This document shows, one piece after another, positions 1 to 9,896 of a stretch of 64,000 bases of DNA. The DNA comes from Rahnella sp. AA (GTDB taxonomy: Bacteria > Pseudomonadota > Gammaproteobacteria > Enterobacterales > Enterobacteriaceae). The stretch is taken from the NCBI RefSeq assembly GCF_002834385.1, contig NZ_PITQ01000005.1, positions 310,001 to 374,000 of the forward strand, read 5' to 3'. Position 1 is the first letter of the stretch; each line of letters starts with the position of its first letter. Both the position numbers and the translations under genes were made by a program. The notes beneath the pieces were generated by a model. It saw nothing but the letters and a program-made list of their open reading frames with translations, was not told the DNA's origin and ran no database searches.

Positions 1-1
1 A

Positions 2-1465
2 GCCGACTTATTACAACAATGGGCGGCGGATCCGCAGCCGGAAAGATTGCCCCTGCTTGAGGCGCTGAAGCAGGAAAACGTCGTCATCGACGAAGCTAAA
101 CACGCCTTCACCCAAAATGGCGATCAGCTGACACCGCTCGACGGTGACGCGAAACCGCAGGGCGACACCAAAAAAGTGTGGCTGAACAACCGCCTGCGCA
201 TTCTGATTGCCAACGCATTATCCGCGCACCGCCTGGTCAGCATCGACAGCGCCGTACGTTTACAAGCCGCAAAATCCCTACAGCGTGAAGCGCAGGCCGA
301 CCAGTTGCCGCTGCTGACCCGTCGTCTCGGTGCGGAAAAAGACAGCGCGGTTCACGATGCGCTTGCCGTCGCGCTGGCGAATTTACAGCTGAGCGATCCT
401 AACCCGCAGGTGCGCCTGAAAGCCGTCGGGCTGCTCGGCACCTCCGGCGATCCGGATACGCAGGGTCGTTTACAAAGCCTGACTGACCCGAAAACTGAAG
501 CCGACGCCACCGTGCGCGCTGCGGCGCAGGCCAGCCTGAAAGCGGTTCAGCACCGCCTGCTGATCGGCGATTTACTCGGACAGGCATTTACCGGCTTATC
601 GCTCGGCTCGATTTTACTGCTCGCCGCGCTCGGGCTGGCGATCACCTACGGCCTGCTGGGCGTGATCAACATGGCGCACGGCGAAATGCTGATGCTCGGA
701 TCGTACTCGACCTACATGGTGCAGTCGCTGTTTCAGCATTACGCGCCGGGCCTGCTGGCGATCTACCCGCTGGTCGCGCTGCCGGTGGCGTTTTTTATCA
801 CCGCCGGGATCGGCATGGCGCTTGAGCGTACGGTGATCCGCCATTTATACGGCCGCCCGCTGGAAACCTTGCTGGCAACCTGGGGCATCAGCCTGATTCT
901 GATCCAGGGCGTGCGCGTGCTGTTTGGCGCACAGAACGTCGAAGTCGCCAACCCCGGCTGGCTCTCCGGCGGCATTCAGTTATTGCCCAATCTGGTGCTG
1001 CCGTACAACCGCATCGCCGTCATTATTTTTGTGCTGCTGGTGCTTGGCCTGACCTGGCTGCTGCTCAATAAAACGCGGCTCGGCATGAACGTGCGCGCCG
1101 TCACCCAAAACCGTGCGATGGCCGCCTGCTGCGGCGTGCCGACCGGTCGCGTGGATATGCTGGCGTTCGGCCTCGGCTCCGGCATCGCCGGACTGGGCGG
1201 CGTGGCGCTGTCGCAGCTCAGCAACGTCGGCCCGGAACTCGGCCAGGGTTACATCATCGATTCATTTTTAGTGGTTGTGCTTGGCGGCGTCGGCCAGCTG
1301 GCGGGAACCGTCGTCGCGGCCTTTGGTCTGGGCATCGTGAACAAAATTCTTGAGCCGGAAATCGGTGCCGTGCTGGGCAAAATCCTGATCCTCGCGCTGA
1401 TTATTCTGTTTATCCAGAAACGTCCTCAGGGACTCTTCGCCTTCAAAGGCAGGGTGATTGACTGA
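2..1465 (+). CDS. urtB: Urea ABC transporter permease UrtB (5' end outside window)
   Basis: Inner-membrane permease of the high-affinity ABC urea importer UrtABCDE, LivH-like family. The reading frame is open from base 2, so the start lies upstream of the window; the first possible internal start (TTG at 47) is unlikely to be real. The visible N-terminal 150-odd residues are a soluble, alanine/leucine-rich helical stretch (HEAT-like, seen in UrtB but not in LivH). A run of hydrophobic helices follows from about base 560 to the end, typical of branched-chain amino acid/urea permeases. The stop overlaps the urtC start by one base (TGATG), indicating translational coupling. UrtA (binding protein) is presumably just upstream. 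Confidence 0.93.
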   Translation, partial: ADLLQQWAADPQPERLPLLEALKQENVVIDEAKHAFTQNGDQLTPLDGDAKPQGDTKKVWLNNRLRILIANALSAHRLVSIDSAVRLQAAKSLQREAQADQLPLLTRRLGAEKDSAVHDALAVALANLQLSDPNPQVRLKAVGLLGTSGDPDTQGRLQSLTDPKTEADATVRAAAQASLKAVQHRLLIGDLLGQAFTGLSLGSILLLAALGLAITYGLLGVINMAHGEMLMLGSYSTYMVQSLFQHYAPGLLAIYPLVALPVAFFITAGIGMALERTVIRHLYGRPLETLLATWGISLILIQGVRVLFGAQNVEVANPGWLSGGIQLLPNLVLPYNRIAVIIFVLLVLGLTWLLLNKTRLGMNVRAVTQNRAMAACCGVPTGRVDMLAFGLGSGIAGLGGVALSQLSNVGPELGQGYIIDSFLVVVLGGVGQLAGTVVAAFGLGIVNKILEPEIGAVLGKILILALIILFIQKRPQGLFAFKGRVID

Positions 1466-2538
1466 TGAGCCAACCGTTAACGATTACCGGCGTGCAGAAG
1501 GCGCCGAAAATTGCGATTTCCGTGGGCACGCTGGCGCTGATCGTTCTGATTATCCTGCCGTTTCTGGCACTCCTTCCGGCAGACAGCCCGCTGTCAATTT
1601 CCACTTACACGCTAACGCTGATCGGTAAAATCCTCTGTTACGCCATTGTCGCGGTCGCGCTGGATCTGGTCTGGGGTTACGCCGGTTTGCTGTCGCTCGG
1701 CCACGGCTTGTTCTTTGCGCTCGGCGGTTACGCGATGGGCATGTATTTAATGCGTCAGGCGGCGGGCAGCGGCCTGCCGGATTTCATGTCGTTTCTGTCA
1801 TGGACCGAACTGCCGTGGTTCTGGGCCGGTACGCAGCATTTCGCCTGGGCGTTATGCCTGATCGTTCTGGTGCCCGGTGCGCTGGCGTTCGTGTTCGGCT
1901 ACTTCGCCTTCCGTTCAAAAATCAAAGGCGTCTATTTTTCGATCATGACCCAGGCGCTGACTTACGCCGGTATGTTGCTGTTTTTCCGCAATGAAACCGG
2001 TTTTGGCGGCAACAACGGCTTCACCGGTTTTACCACCCTGCTCGGCTTTCAGGTCACCGCCACCGGCACCCGCGTCGGATTATTTTTGATGACCGTTTTG
2101 GTGCTGGTCTTCAGCCTGGCGCTCGGTTTCGCACTGGCGCGCAGCAAATATGGCCGCGTGCTGACTGCCGTGCGCGACGCCGAAAACCGGCTGATTTTCT
2201 GCGGCTACGATCCGAAAGGTTTCAAGCTGTTCGTCTGGACGGTTTCCGCCATGCTGTGCGGGCTGGCGGGCGCGCTGTACGTGCCACAGGTCGGCATCAT
2301 CAACCCCAGCGAAATGTCGCCGACCAACTCTATCGAAGCCGCCATCTGGGTGGCGCTCGGCGGGCGCGGCACGCTGATCGGCCCGGTTATTGGCGCTGGC
2401 ATCGTCAACGGCGCGAAAAGCTGGTTTACCGTCGCCATCCCCGAATACTGGCAATTTGTTCTCGGCGGCATGTTCATCCTGGTGACGCTGTTCCTGCCAC
2501 AAGGCGTGATTGGCCTGCTGCGCAAAAGGAAATCCTGA
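1465..2538 (+). CDS. urtC: Urea ABC transporter permease UrtC
   Basis: Second inner-membrane permease of the urea ABC importer, LivM-like, 357 aa. About eight to ten hydrophobic segments are visible, including the WGYAGLLSLGHG stretch typical of LivM/UrtC proteins, and a C-terminal GVIGLLRKRKS tail. The start ATG overlaps the urtB stop by one base and the stop overlaps the urtD start by one base, so urtBCD form a tightly coupled operon. It should pair with UrtB to make the transmembrane channel energised by UrtD and UrtE. Confidence 0.94.
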   Translation: MSQPLTITGVQKAPKIAISVGTLALIVLIILPFLALLPADSPLSISTYTLTLIGKILCYAIVAVALDLVWGYAGLLSLGHGLFFALGGYAMGMYLMRQAAGSGLPDFMSFLSWTELPWFWAGTQHFAWALCLIVLVPGALAFVFGYFAFRSKIKGVYFSIMTQALTYAGMLLFFRNETGFGGNNGFTGFTTLLGFQVTATGTRVGLFLMTVLVLVFSLALGFALARSKYGRVLTAVRDAENRLIFCGYDPKGFKLFVWTVSAMLCGLAGALYVPQVGIINPSEMSPTNSIEAAIWVALGGRGTLIGPVIGAGIVNGAKSWFTVAIPEYWQFVLGGMFILVTLFLPQGVIGLLRKRKS

Positions 2539-3344
2539 TGACCCCGATGACCATGACCGAAGACCTTTTTACCCAGCCGCAGCGGGCAGATAAACATCGC
2601 GAACAGACCGATCCGATTTTGCAGCTGGAAAACATCAACGTCAGCTTTGATGGCTTTAAAGCGCTGACCAATTTGTCGCTGAACATCGGCGTTGGCGAGT
2701 TACGCTGCGTAATTGGCCCGAACGGCGCGGGGAAAACCACGCTGATGGACGTGATCACCGGTAAAACCAAACCGCAAAGCGGACGCGTTTTTTACGACCA
2801 GCGGACCGATCTGACGAAGCTCGATCCGGTACGCATCGCGCAGTCGGGCATTGGCCGTAAATTCCAAAAACCAACGGTATTCGAAGCGCTGACGGTCTTC
2901 GAAAATCTGGAAATCGCGCAGAAAACCAATAAATCGGTGTGGGCGTGTCTGCGCGCCAAAATGAACAGCGAACAGCGCGACCGCATCGACGAAATGCTCG
3001 GAACGCTGCGCCTCGCGGCAGAACGCCATCGCCCGGCGGGATTACTGTCCCACGGCCAGAAACAGTTTCTGGAGATCGGCATGTTACTGGTGCAGGAGCC
3101 GCATTTGCTGCTGCTCGACGAACCGGCGGCGGGCATGACCGACGCCGAAACCGAGTACACCGCCGAGCTGTTCAAACAGCTGGCGGGCAAACATTCGCTG
3201 ATGGTGGTTGAACACGACATGGGGTTTGTGGAAACCATCGCCGACCACGTCACCGTGCTGCATCAGGGCCAGGTGCTGGCAGAAGGTTCGCTGCGCGACG
3301 TGCAGGCCAATGAGCAGGTCATCGACGTTTATTTAGGGCGCTGA
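2538..3344 (+). CDS. urtD: Urea ABC transporter ATPase UrtD
   Basis: Cytoplasmic ATPase subunit of the urea importer (LivG-like), 268 aa from the ATG that overlaps the urtC stop. This start was chosen over a longer in-frame extension inside urtC because of the coupling overlap and family length. Walker A is GPNGAGKTT at residues 60-68, the signature is LSHGQKQ (an accepted variant of LSGGQ), and Walker B is LLLLDEP. It is followed by a 25-base gap before urtE, with purine-rich GAGGAATAA as a likely ribosome binding site for urtE. Confidence 0.94.
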   Translation: MTPMTMTEDLFTQPQRADKHREQTDPILQLENINVSFDGFKALTNLSLNIGVGELRCVIGPNGAGKTTLMDVITGKTKPQSGRVFYDQRTDLTKLDPVRIAQSGIGRKFQKPTVFEALTVFENLEIAQKTNKSVWACLRAKMNSEQRDRIDEMLGTLRLAAERHRPAGLLSHGQKQFLEIGMLLVQEPHLLLLDEPAAGMTDAETEYTAELFKQLAGKHSLMVVEHDMGFVETIADHVTVLHQGQVLAEGSLRDVQANEQVIDVYLGR

Positions 3345-3369
3345 GGCTTTTTTTCGAGGAATAACACGC

Positions 3370-4068
3370 ATGCTGGAAGTGAAAGAACTGAATCAGTTTT
3401 ACGGCGGCAGCCACATCCTGCGCGGCCTGTCCTTTGACGCAAAAATCGGTGAAGTCTCCTGCCTGCTGGGCCGCAACGGCGTGGGCAAAACCACGCTACT
3501 GAAATGCCTGATGGGGCTGATCCCGGCAAAATCCGGCACTATCAGCTGGCAGGATCAGGTAATCAATACCCGCAAACCGCACCAGCGGGTGCAGGCGGGC
3601 ATTGCCTACGTCCCGCAGGGACGCGAAATTTTTCCGCGCCTGACGGTAGAAGAAAATCTGCTGATGGGGCTTTCGCGCTTTTCCGGCAGCGCGGCAAAAC
3701 AGGTGCCTGACGACATCTATCACCTGTTCCCGATCCTGCTGGAAATGAAACACCGGCGCGGCGGTGATTTGTCCGGCGGCCAGCAACAGCAGCTGGCGAT
3801 TGGCCGTGCGTTAGCCTGCAAACCCGGCCTGCTGATCCTTGACGAACCTACCGAGGGCATTCAGCCTTCCGTCATCAAGGAAATCGGCGCAGTGATCAGA
3901 CAGCTCGCCGCTAAAGGCGACATGGCAATTTTGCTGGTCGAACAATTCTACGATTTCGCCGCTGAACTCGCCGACAGCTATCTGGTAATGTCGCGCGGCA
4001 GCATCGTGAAACGCGGGCGCGGTGAAGAGATGGAAGCTGACGGCGTACGCGGGCTGGTGGCCATTTAA
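3370..4068 (+). CDS. urtE: Urea ABC transporter ATPase UrtE
   Basis: Second ATPase of the urea importer (LivF-like), 232 aa. Walker A is GRNGVGKTT, the signature is LSGGQQQQ and Walker B is LLILDEP; the ILLVEQ stretch near the end carries the H-loop region as glutamine, as in many LivF/UrtE proteins. Last gene of the operon; no urease structural genes follow in the window, so urea use would depend on genes elsewhere. The operon faces the convergent yeaQ gene and a shared hairpin terminator. Confidence 0.94.
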   Translation: MLEVKELNQFYGGSHILRGLSFDAKIGEVSCLLGRNGVGKTTLLKCLMGLIPAKSGTISWQDQVINTRKPHQRVQAGIAYVPQGREIFPRLTVEENLLMGLSRFSGSAAKQVPDDIYHLFPILLEMKHRRGGDLSGGQQQQLAIGRALACKPGLLILDEPTEGIQPSVIKEIGAVIRQLAAKGDMAILLVEQFYDFAAELADSYLVMSRGSIVKRGRGEEMEADGVRGLVAI

Positions 4069-4291
4069 GGTTTCGAAAAAGTAACGGAGGAACTAATCAC
4101 GTTATTATTCATAATTCTACACGGCGCTGTGTTTTCCACTTGCCCATGTCGTATACATTTTGAAAAATACCGATACCCATATTTTTGTGGCCATTATGCA
4201 TCAAAGTCGATCACCCGCAGATATCATGCGCCAGCGGTTGCATGAGCCAGATATGGAATACCAAGCCACACCGCAGGAATAACAGAAACAA

Positions 4292-4317
4292 AAAAGCCGC
4301 GGCTCAGCGCGGCTTTT
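4292..4317. terminator. Bidirectional hairpin terminator between urtE and yeaQ
   Basis: Perfect 10-bp stem AAAAGCCGCG / CGCGGCTTTT with a 6-base loop between convergent genes. T runs occur on both sides, the longer one on the minus strand, so it probably serves yeaQ best. The rest of the 4069-4341 gap holds no convincing gene. Confidence 0.8.
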
Positions 4318-4341
4318 GCCATCAGGCGTAACGGGAAACCC

Positions 4342-4590
4342 TTACCGCCTGATTTTGTTATAGATAAACAGCACGACCAGCGCACCGATCACGGCGACAA
4401 CGAAGCTACCGAAGTTGAATCCGTCGACGCGGCCAAAACCGAAGAAAGTACTGATATACCCCCCGACAACGGCACCGACAATACCCAGAACGACGGTCAG
4501 AATAAAACCGCCACCATCTTTGCCTGGCATGATCCATTTCGCCAGAATACCGGCGATCAGACCAAATATAATCCAGGATAAAATTCCCAT
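4342..4590 (-). CDS. yeaQ: YeaQ/GlsB family stress-response membrane protein
   Basis: Small 82-aa inner-membrane protein of the transglycosylase-associated (Tag/GlsB/YeaQ/YmgE) family, nearly identical in layout to E. coli YeaQ. Three hydrophobic helices with glycine-zipper patterns are visible (GIVGAVVGGYIS). The start MGILSW was chosen because TGGAGGAG lies just upstream and the length equals that of E. coli YeaQ; five extra in-frame codons upstream would bury the ribosome site. Function is poorly known; homologues respond to general or acid stress. Confidence 0.93.
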   Translation of the reverse strand: MGILSWIIFGLIAGILAKWIMPGKDGGGFILTVVLGIVGAVVGGYISTFFGFGRVDGFNFGSFVVAVIGALVVLFIYNKIRR

Positions 4591-4994
4591 TTTTGACTCC
4601 TCCAAATGAATTTCCGATACCGTGAATATTGTTCAGCAAAGTCAGCCAAACAAAAGCAGAACAACTCAGGTTCTGCGGGCCGGATGTGCATAACACACAA
4701 GCCCCACTCTTTTTGTACAACAACTAAAGTTTAGTCGTGTTTGCACAAATCCGCCAAAAATCAGCATGAAGGGCATAAATCCAGAGAAATCTAAGGCAGT
4801 TTCAGGCAGTGTCAGCATTAATGCGGTTTCGTCAGCCACCCGCAGACGTGCGTAAAATTGCGTAAAAAGTAGACCAAATATTTTGAACGAGATACTCAAA
4901 TCAATCCGTTTTTCATCTCCCGCCATCAGGCCTATTATCACTCCATCGAAAGGCAAACACCTTTCACTCACATAACCTGAATGGAAAAATCATC
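4591..4994. other. Divergent intergenic region, yeaQ / DUF1471 gene
   Basis: About 400 bases between two divergent start codons. It is AT-richer than the neighbours and has no reading frame with a plausible ribosome site or family match. Presumably it contains the promoters of both genes; no specific regulator site could be assigned by eye. Confidence 0.5.
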
Positions 4995-5252
4995 ATGAAA
5001 AACGTCAAAATTTTTGCTGTAGCTGCAACCCTTTCCCTGATCTCTTTCGGTAGCTTTGCCGCTCAGGAGATTAACCAGCCATCAAACGATATGCAGAAAA
5101 TCGGTGTGATCTCTGCGGCTAACGCCACTACCCTTGGCGGCCTGGAAGCGAAGCTTTCCGAGCAAGCAAAAGAAGCCGGTGCTTCTTCTTACCGCATCAT
5201 CTCCGTGACAGGTAATAACAAACTGCACGCTGACGCAGAAATCTATAAATAA
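4995..5252 (+). CDS. DUF1471 (YdgH/BhsA/McbA) family periplasmic protein
   Basis: 85-aa secreted protein. A signal peptide is clear (lysines, then AVAATLSLISFGSFAA, cleavage after FAA), followed by a DUF1471 domain with the typical IGVISA...TLGGLEAKLSEQAKEAGASSY core and the ADAEIYK ending. Members such as BhsA, McbA and YhcN affect biofilm, outer-membrane permeability and responses to acid, peroxide or copper. Which paralogue this corresponds to cannot be fixed from sequence alone. It stands alone, with its own terminator. Confidence 0.9.
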   Translation: MKNVKIFAVAATLSLISFGSFAAQEINQPSNDMQKIGVISAANATTLGGLEAKLSEQAKEAGASSYRIISVTGNNKLHADAEIYK

Positions 5253-5273
5253 TCGATTCTCCAAAACCCTCTT

Positions 5274-5309
5274 AAAAGCCTGTGGAAGCCCAAACTTCCA
5301 CAGGCTTTT
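5274..5309 (+). terminator. Rho-independent terminator after the DUF1471 gene
   Basis: Perfect 15-bp stem AAAAGCCTGTGGAAG / CTTCCACAGGCTTTT with a 6-base loop, followed by further T residues. It lies 21 bases after the stop codon. Confidence 0.92.
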
Positions 5310-5388
5310 TTATTTCCCCGCCCGATTGCAAACCTTCCATCTGATTGTCTATCCTGAATTCTCCACGCTGAAAACAAGGAATGAAGCC

Positions 5389-5835
5389 ATGAAGTTACGT
5401 CTGACTCATGCGCCAACCGATGACGAGATTGAAGCGACTAAAGATGGCCTGCGCGCCTATAACAGACACTTTATCCCGGCAAAACTCCCGTGCCCGGTTG
5501 CCGTCTTTGCTGAAGATGAAAACGGTGAACAAAAAGCCGGTATCATCGCTGAAACGATGGGTAACTGGCTGATGATAAAGTATCTGTGGGTAGACGAATC
5601 CTTACGCGGGCAATACATCGGCTCATCGCTGATGCAGCGGGCAGAAGAAGAAGCAATGGCGCGCGGATGCCGCTATTCGATGGTGGATACATTCAGTTTC
5701 CAGGCCCGCCCCTTTTATGAGCGTCAGGGGTATGAATGCCAGATGGTGCTCGAAGATTTTCTGAATGACATTCGTTATTCACCGAATGGCGAGGCCAGCC
5801 ATTCCCGCATTTACCTGACCAAGACATTGCGCTGA
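5389..5835 (+). CDS. GNAT family N-acetyltransferase
   Basis: 148-aa GNAT fold acyltransferase. The acetyl-CoA loop is in LWVDESLRGQYIGSSLM (R/Q-x-x-G pattern), followed by the VDTFSFQARPFYERQGYE motif typical of GNAT beta5-alpha4. The start MKLRLTH was chosen because AAGGAATG precedes it; a longer in-frame extension from 5326 lacks one and reads through the preceding terminator tail. Substrate unknown. Convergent with yfcF and separated from it by a hairpin terminator. Confidence 0.85.
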   Translation: MKLRLTHAPTDDEIEATKDGLRAYNRHFIPAKLPCPVAVFAEDENGEQKAGIIAETMGNWLMIKYLWVDESLRGQYIGSSLMQRAEEEAMARGCRYSMVDTFSFQARPFYERQGYECQMVLEDFLNDIRYSPNGEASHSRIYLTKTLR

Positions 5836-5848
5836 AAGCTGAGAAAGC

Positions 5849-5880
5849 GTGCGCGGCCCGGAAAGCCGCGCACTTTGGTT
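5849..5880. terminator. Hairpin terminator between convergent GNAT and yfcF genes
   Basis: Perfect 9-bp GC-rich stem GTGCGCGGC / GCCGCGCAC with a 7-base loop, followed by a T-rich stretch on the plus strand. It lies between the GNAT stop and the yfcF stop. Confidence 0.75.
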
Positions 5881-6576
<696 letters not shown>

Positions 6577-6578
6577 TT

Positions 6579-6608
6579 AAAAAAGCCTTCATCCGGGCGG
6601 ATGAAGGC
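6579..6608 (-). terminator. Terminator of the dCache chemoreceptor gene
   Basis: Perfect 10-bp stem GCCTTCATCC / GGATGAAGGC with a 4-base loop. On the minus strand it is followed by six T residues, twelve bases past the chemoreceptor stop codon. Confidence 0.85.
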
Positions 6609-6619
6609 CGTGGGAAACG

Positions 6620-8623
6620 TTATCTCAGCCGGAACACCTGCACGATTTCATTGAGGCGGCGCGCCTGATCTTCCAGTGAAGCAGAGGCAGCAGAGGCCTG
6701 CTGAACCAGCGCGGAGTTTTGCTGCGTTACGCCATCCATTTCGTGAACCGCCTGGGTCACCTGGCTTATCCCACGCGACTGCTCATCAGAAGCAGAGACG
6801 ATTTCACTCATGATATCGCGTACATCGGTAATGGCTTTCATGATCTCTTTCATCGTTGCCCCCGCGTTTTTCACCAGCCCGACGCCGTGATCGACGCGCG
6901 TGGTGGATTCCTCAATCAGTGCAGAAATCTCTTTTACCGCATCGGCGCTGCGCTGCGCCAGGCTGCGCACTTCAGAGGCAACAACGGCAAATCCGCGCCC
7001 CTGCTCGCCTGCGCGGGCAGCTTCTACCGCCGCATTCAGCGCCAGAATATTGGTCTGAAACGCGATACCGTTAATCACTGACGTGATGTCAGCAATACGC
7101 CGGGAACTGTCGTCTATTTCCCCCATAATGCCGACAACATCCGACATAATGCTGTCACCTTTGCCGGCAATTTCGGTGGCGTTTGCCGTCAGTTCGGTGG
7201 CCACGTGCGCGTTATCGGCGTTCTGTTTTACCGTCGCCGTCAGCTGTTCCATGCTGGCAGCGGTTTCTTCCAGCGCGGCCGCCTGTTGCTCGGTCCGCGA
7301 AGCCAGATCGATATTCCCTGCCGCAATCTGCGACGCACCGCTGCCGACCGCGTGGCTGGTCGAAATAATGTCGGTCACCACATGCCGCAATTGCGACTGC
7401 ATGGTTTGCAGTGCGAAGAAGATGCTTGAGTGGTCATTTTTCTGTGTGACGATCGGATGCGTTAAGTCGCCATCGGCCACCGTCAGCGCAATTTTCGCTG
7501 CATCTGCGGGTTCACCACCGACCGGGCGCAGCACTTTGCGGGCAAATATCACACTCAGCACGGTAAACACCACCACGATGCTCAGCACCATCAGCACCAG
7601 CGCGTAATAAAGCTGACGCGTACTTTCTTTCATCACCGCGTTGACGGGGGCAACAATGCCCAGCATCCACGGCGTGCCGGTGTTGCCAATCTGAATCGGC
7701 ACAAACTCAGAGAAGGCGTTTTCGCCCAACACAGGATCCGGCTGTTCGCGGCTGGTCATCTGCCCCGCCTGAATACTTTTCAGCAACGACGCATCGTTTT
7801 CAAGCTTATGCGTCACCTGCTCTTTTTTCGGTGAAGAGATGTAATTACCGGACTGTGAAAACAGCATCGCATAGCCGGTGCCCTGATACGGTTTGATACC
7901 GTTGACCAGGGTCTGCAAGGTTTGCAGCGAGAAATCTGCGGTGATCGAACCGAGGAATTTACCGTCAACCATGATCGGCACCGCAATTGACGTCAGCAAG
8001 GTATCCACACCGTTATACGGATAGCTGTAAGGCTCAAGAATGACTTCTTTTTGCAGCTTACGCGGCAACAGATAGTAGTCGCCGCTGCCCGGCGTTTCGT
8101 AGTCGGTGAGATTGTGCAGCGCAATGTTTCCGCTGGTATCGCGGTCAACATACCGGACGTAGCGGCCTTGCGGATCCTGCCCCTCTTTTGCGGCAAAATC
8201 CCCGTCTTTGCCGTCAAATGCATCCGGTTCCCAGGCCAGCGACATTGACAGAAAATCCGGGTGACTCTTCAGGGCATTTTGCAACAGGGTATCAGCCAGT
8301 TTACGATCGGCATGACCGGCCTCACGCAGGCTAATCATGCTTTGCCCCAGGTCACGGGCTGCATGCAGCGCAGTATCGAGCTTCTGGCGGGCAAGATAGG
8401 CATCGGTATTCGCCGTTTGCTGGAGATAACGGCGGGCAATGTCACGCTGCTGATTCGCTGACTGCCAGCTCAGCAATCCGACCGTAATGATATAACCCAG
8501 GCTGATAGTAAGCAGCCCGACAATCAGCATCAGCGTACGGGTACGCATCGCTTTCTTAGGAACTTTTTTCTCTGGTGCAACCTCAACTCCGGCCGCCGTT
8601 GAAAGCGCCTGCATCTGACTCAT
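6620..8623 (-). CDS. Methyl-accepting chemotaxis protein, dCache type
   Basis: 667-aa transmembrane chemoreceptor. TM1 is near residues 28-50, a large periplasmic domain of about 280 residues resembling dCache_1 ([38 protein letters not shown]) follows, then TM2, HAMP and a cytoplasmic hairpin with the conserved tip [20 protein letters not shown]. It ends FRLR and lacks the C-terminal CheR/CheB-binding pentapeptide, so adaptation probably relies on receptors that have it. The start was chosen at MSQMQAL, preceded by CGGGGTG; upstream codons look non-coding. Ligand unknown; dCache receptors often sense amino acids or organic acids. A FliA-type promoter lies upstream. Confidence 0.93.
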   Translation of the reverse strand: MSQMQALSTAAGVEVAPEKKVPKKAMRTRTLMLIVGLLTISLGYIITVGLLSWQSANQQRDIARRYLQQTANTDAYLARQKLDTALHAARDLGQSMISLREAGHADRKLADTLLQNALKSHPDFLSMSLAWEPDAFDGKDGDFAAKEGQDPQGRYVRYVDRDTSGNIALHNLTDYETPGSGDYYLLPRKLQKEVILEPYSYPYNGVDTLLTSIAVPIMVDGKFLGSITADFSLQTLQTLVNGIKPYQGTGYAMLFSQSGNYISSPKKEQVTHKLENDASLLKSIQAGQMTSREQPDPVLGENAFSEFVPIQIGNTGTPWMLGIVAPVNAVMKESTRQLYYALVLMVLSIVVVFTVLSVIFARKVLRPVGGEPADAAKIALTVADGDLTHPIVTQKNDHSSIFFALQTMQSQLRHVVTDIISTSHAVGSGASQIAAGNIDLASRTEQQAAALEETAASMEQLTATVKQNADNAHVATELTANATEIAGKGDSIMSDVVGIMGEIDDSSRRIADITSVINGIAFQTNILALNAAVEAARAGEQGRGFAVVASEVRSLAQRSADAVKEISALIEESTTRVDHGVGLVKNAGATMKEIMKAITDVRDIMSEIVSASDEQSRGISQVTQAVHEMDGVTQQNSALVQQASAASASLEDQARRLNEIVQVFRLR

Positions 8624-8734
8624 AAAACACCCCGGAACAGTAAACGTACTGTGAAAGCTCACGATGAAAAAACGCAGGTTATCTGTCCCTGATACGTGTC
8701 CCCAGAACGGGCAGGAATTCCGTTATCGTCTGAA

Positions 8735-8762
8735 TTATCGGCATCACGCAGGCGAGGCTTTA
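8735..8762 (-). promoter_or_regulatory. FliA (sigma-28) type promoter for the dCache chemoreceptor
   Basis: On the minus strand, TAAAGCCT, 12 bases, then GCCGATAA. The -10 matches the sigma-28 consensus GCCGATAA completely and the -35 matches TAAAGTTT at six of eight positions. It lies about 110 bases upstream of the chemoreceptor start, as expected for a flagellar-regulon gene. Confidence 0.8.
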
Positions 8763-8871
8763 GCCAAAACGGTAAAAAACTGTTCCGCAAAGATAAACGT
8801 TCGCATCCTGCCGGTGTCTCCCTATACTGCTGTTATGTCGGCTGGCTCAGCACCTTGTTTGGGAAACTCCT

Positions 8872-9411
8872 ATGAAGTCATGGCTCTTACCACTTTTATT
8901 GCTTGTTCCGTTGTGCTCGCAGGCGGCGTCAACGCCAAAAGAAATCAAAGCACGTTTTAGCCAGTTTAAAGTCGGGGACAAAACTATCTGCCTGGATGAC
9001 GTGACCTACGCCAATAACAGCAAAATGAAGGTCATTGAGAATGGCTTCGTTGTGTCAAAGCGCAAAAATGTGCTGGTTTACCAGAGCAACACGTTATTTT
9101 TGCTCGGCAATGACATCACGGTGAACATCAAAGCGATTATTGAAAGCAAGGCGGGGAAAACATCGTTCAGCAACCAGTTCAAACAGGCGATGATTCAGGT
9201 CAACGGGATGGATGATCCGGCGCGTGCCGGCGAGAAAGCCAAAATCATTCAGTCTTTTGAAGATGTGATTTCCGACAAACACAATGAAACGCCGTACAGC
9301 TCGGTGGCGCTGACCGAAAAAGGCTACATCATCACGCAAATGGAAAGCCATTCCACCACCATCAGCGAGTGTTATGTCACTCCGTATAAAAAAGCGGAAA
9401 ATCCTAAATAA
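8872..9411 (+). CDS. Uncharacterised secreted protein
   Basis: 179-aa protein not recognised. It has a clear Sec signal peptide (MKSWLLPLLLLVPLCSQAA, cleavage before STPKEI), so the mature protein is periplasmic or exported. The mature part is lysine-rich and mostly polar, with two cysteines (CLDD and SECYV) near its two ends that could form a disulfide. No membrane helix after the signal. It is followed 11 bases later by a GNAT gene and may be co-transcribed. Function cannot be assigned. Confidence 0.8.
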   Translation: MKSWLLPLLLLVPLCSQAASTPKEIKARFSQFKVGDKTICLDDVTYANNSKMKVIENGFVVSKRKNVLVYQSNTLFLLGNDITVNIKAIIESKAGKTSFSNQFKQAMIQVNGMDDPARAGEKAKIIQSFEDVISDKHNETPYSSVALTEKGYIITQMESHSTTISECYVTPYKKAENPK

Positions 9412-9422
9412 ATCAGAGGGAA

Positions 9423-9896
9423 ATGATGACTATTCTAGTGCCAATGAGCGCTGCGTTTTATGAAGAATTTGCAGAACTGCTGGCGAAAGATTACGCCGAA
9501 GAGAATGTGACCGCCGGGCTGTGGCTGCCGGATACGGCGCTGGAACGTGCGCGCAGCTCCACGCAAAATGCGCTGCCGCAGGGCATTGATACGCCGGATC
9601 ACTACTTGTACGAAATCAGAGACGCAGAACCCGGCAAAACCGTGGGATATTTGTGGTTTGCCAATATTGAACGCTACGGCGTGCGCAGCGCTTTCGTGTA
9701 TGAGCTGACGGTTTATCCGCAATTTCGTCGTCAGGGACATGCGATAGCGGCGTTCCGGCTGATGGAAGAACGCCTGCGCGAGCTGGGCAGCGTGGCTATC
9801 GAACTGAACGTTTTCGCCAGCAATCCCGGCGCGCAGGCACTTTATGCCAGCCTCGGTTACGTCACCACCAAAATGAATATGCGCAAACCGCTTTAA
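9423..9896 (+). CDS. GNAT family N-acetyltransferase
   Basis: 157-aa GNAT enzyme. The acetyl-CoA binding segment is YELTVYPQFRRQGHAIAAF, with the R-R-Q-G-H pattern of motif A, and ELNVFASNPGAQALYASLGY is the motif B region. An upstream AGAGGGAA supports this ATG; the immediately following in-frame ATG at 9426 is an equal alternative. Its stop codon overlaps the stop of the convergent GNAT gene by three bases. Substrate unknown. Confidence 0.88.
   Translation: MMTILVPMSAAFYEEFAELLAKDYAEENVTAGLWLPDTALERARSSTQNALPQGIDTPDHYLYEIRDAEPGKTVGYLWFANIERYGVRSAFVYELTVYPQFRRQGHAIAAFRLMEERLRELGSVAIELNVFASNPGAQALYASLGYVTTKMNMRKPL

Noticed and set aside
4196-4282. Small ORF of 28 codons between urtE and yeaQ
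   Set aside because: No ribosome site, no family similarity; it ends close to the terminator hairpin.
8664-8960. 98-codon ORF upstream of the secreted protein gene
   Set aside because: It overlaps the signal-peptide gene in another frame, spans the FliA promoter of the chemoreceptor, and has no family match.
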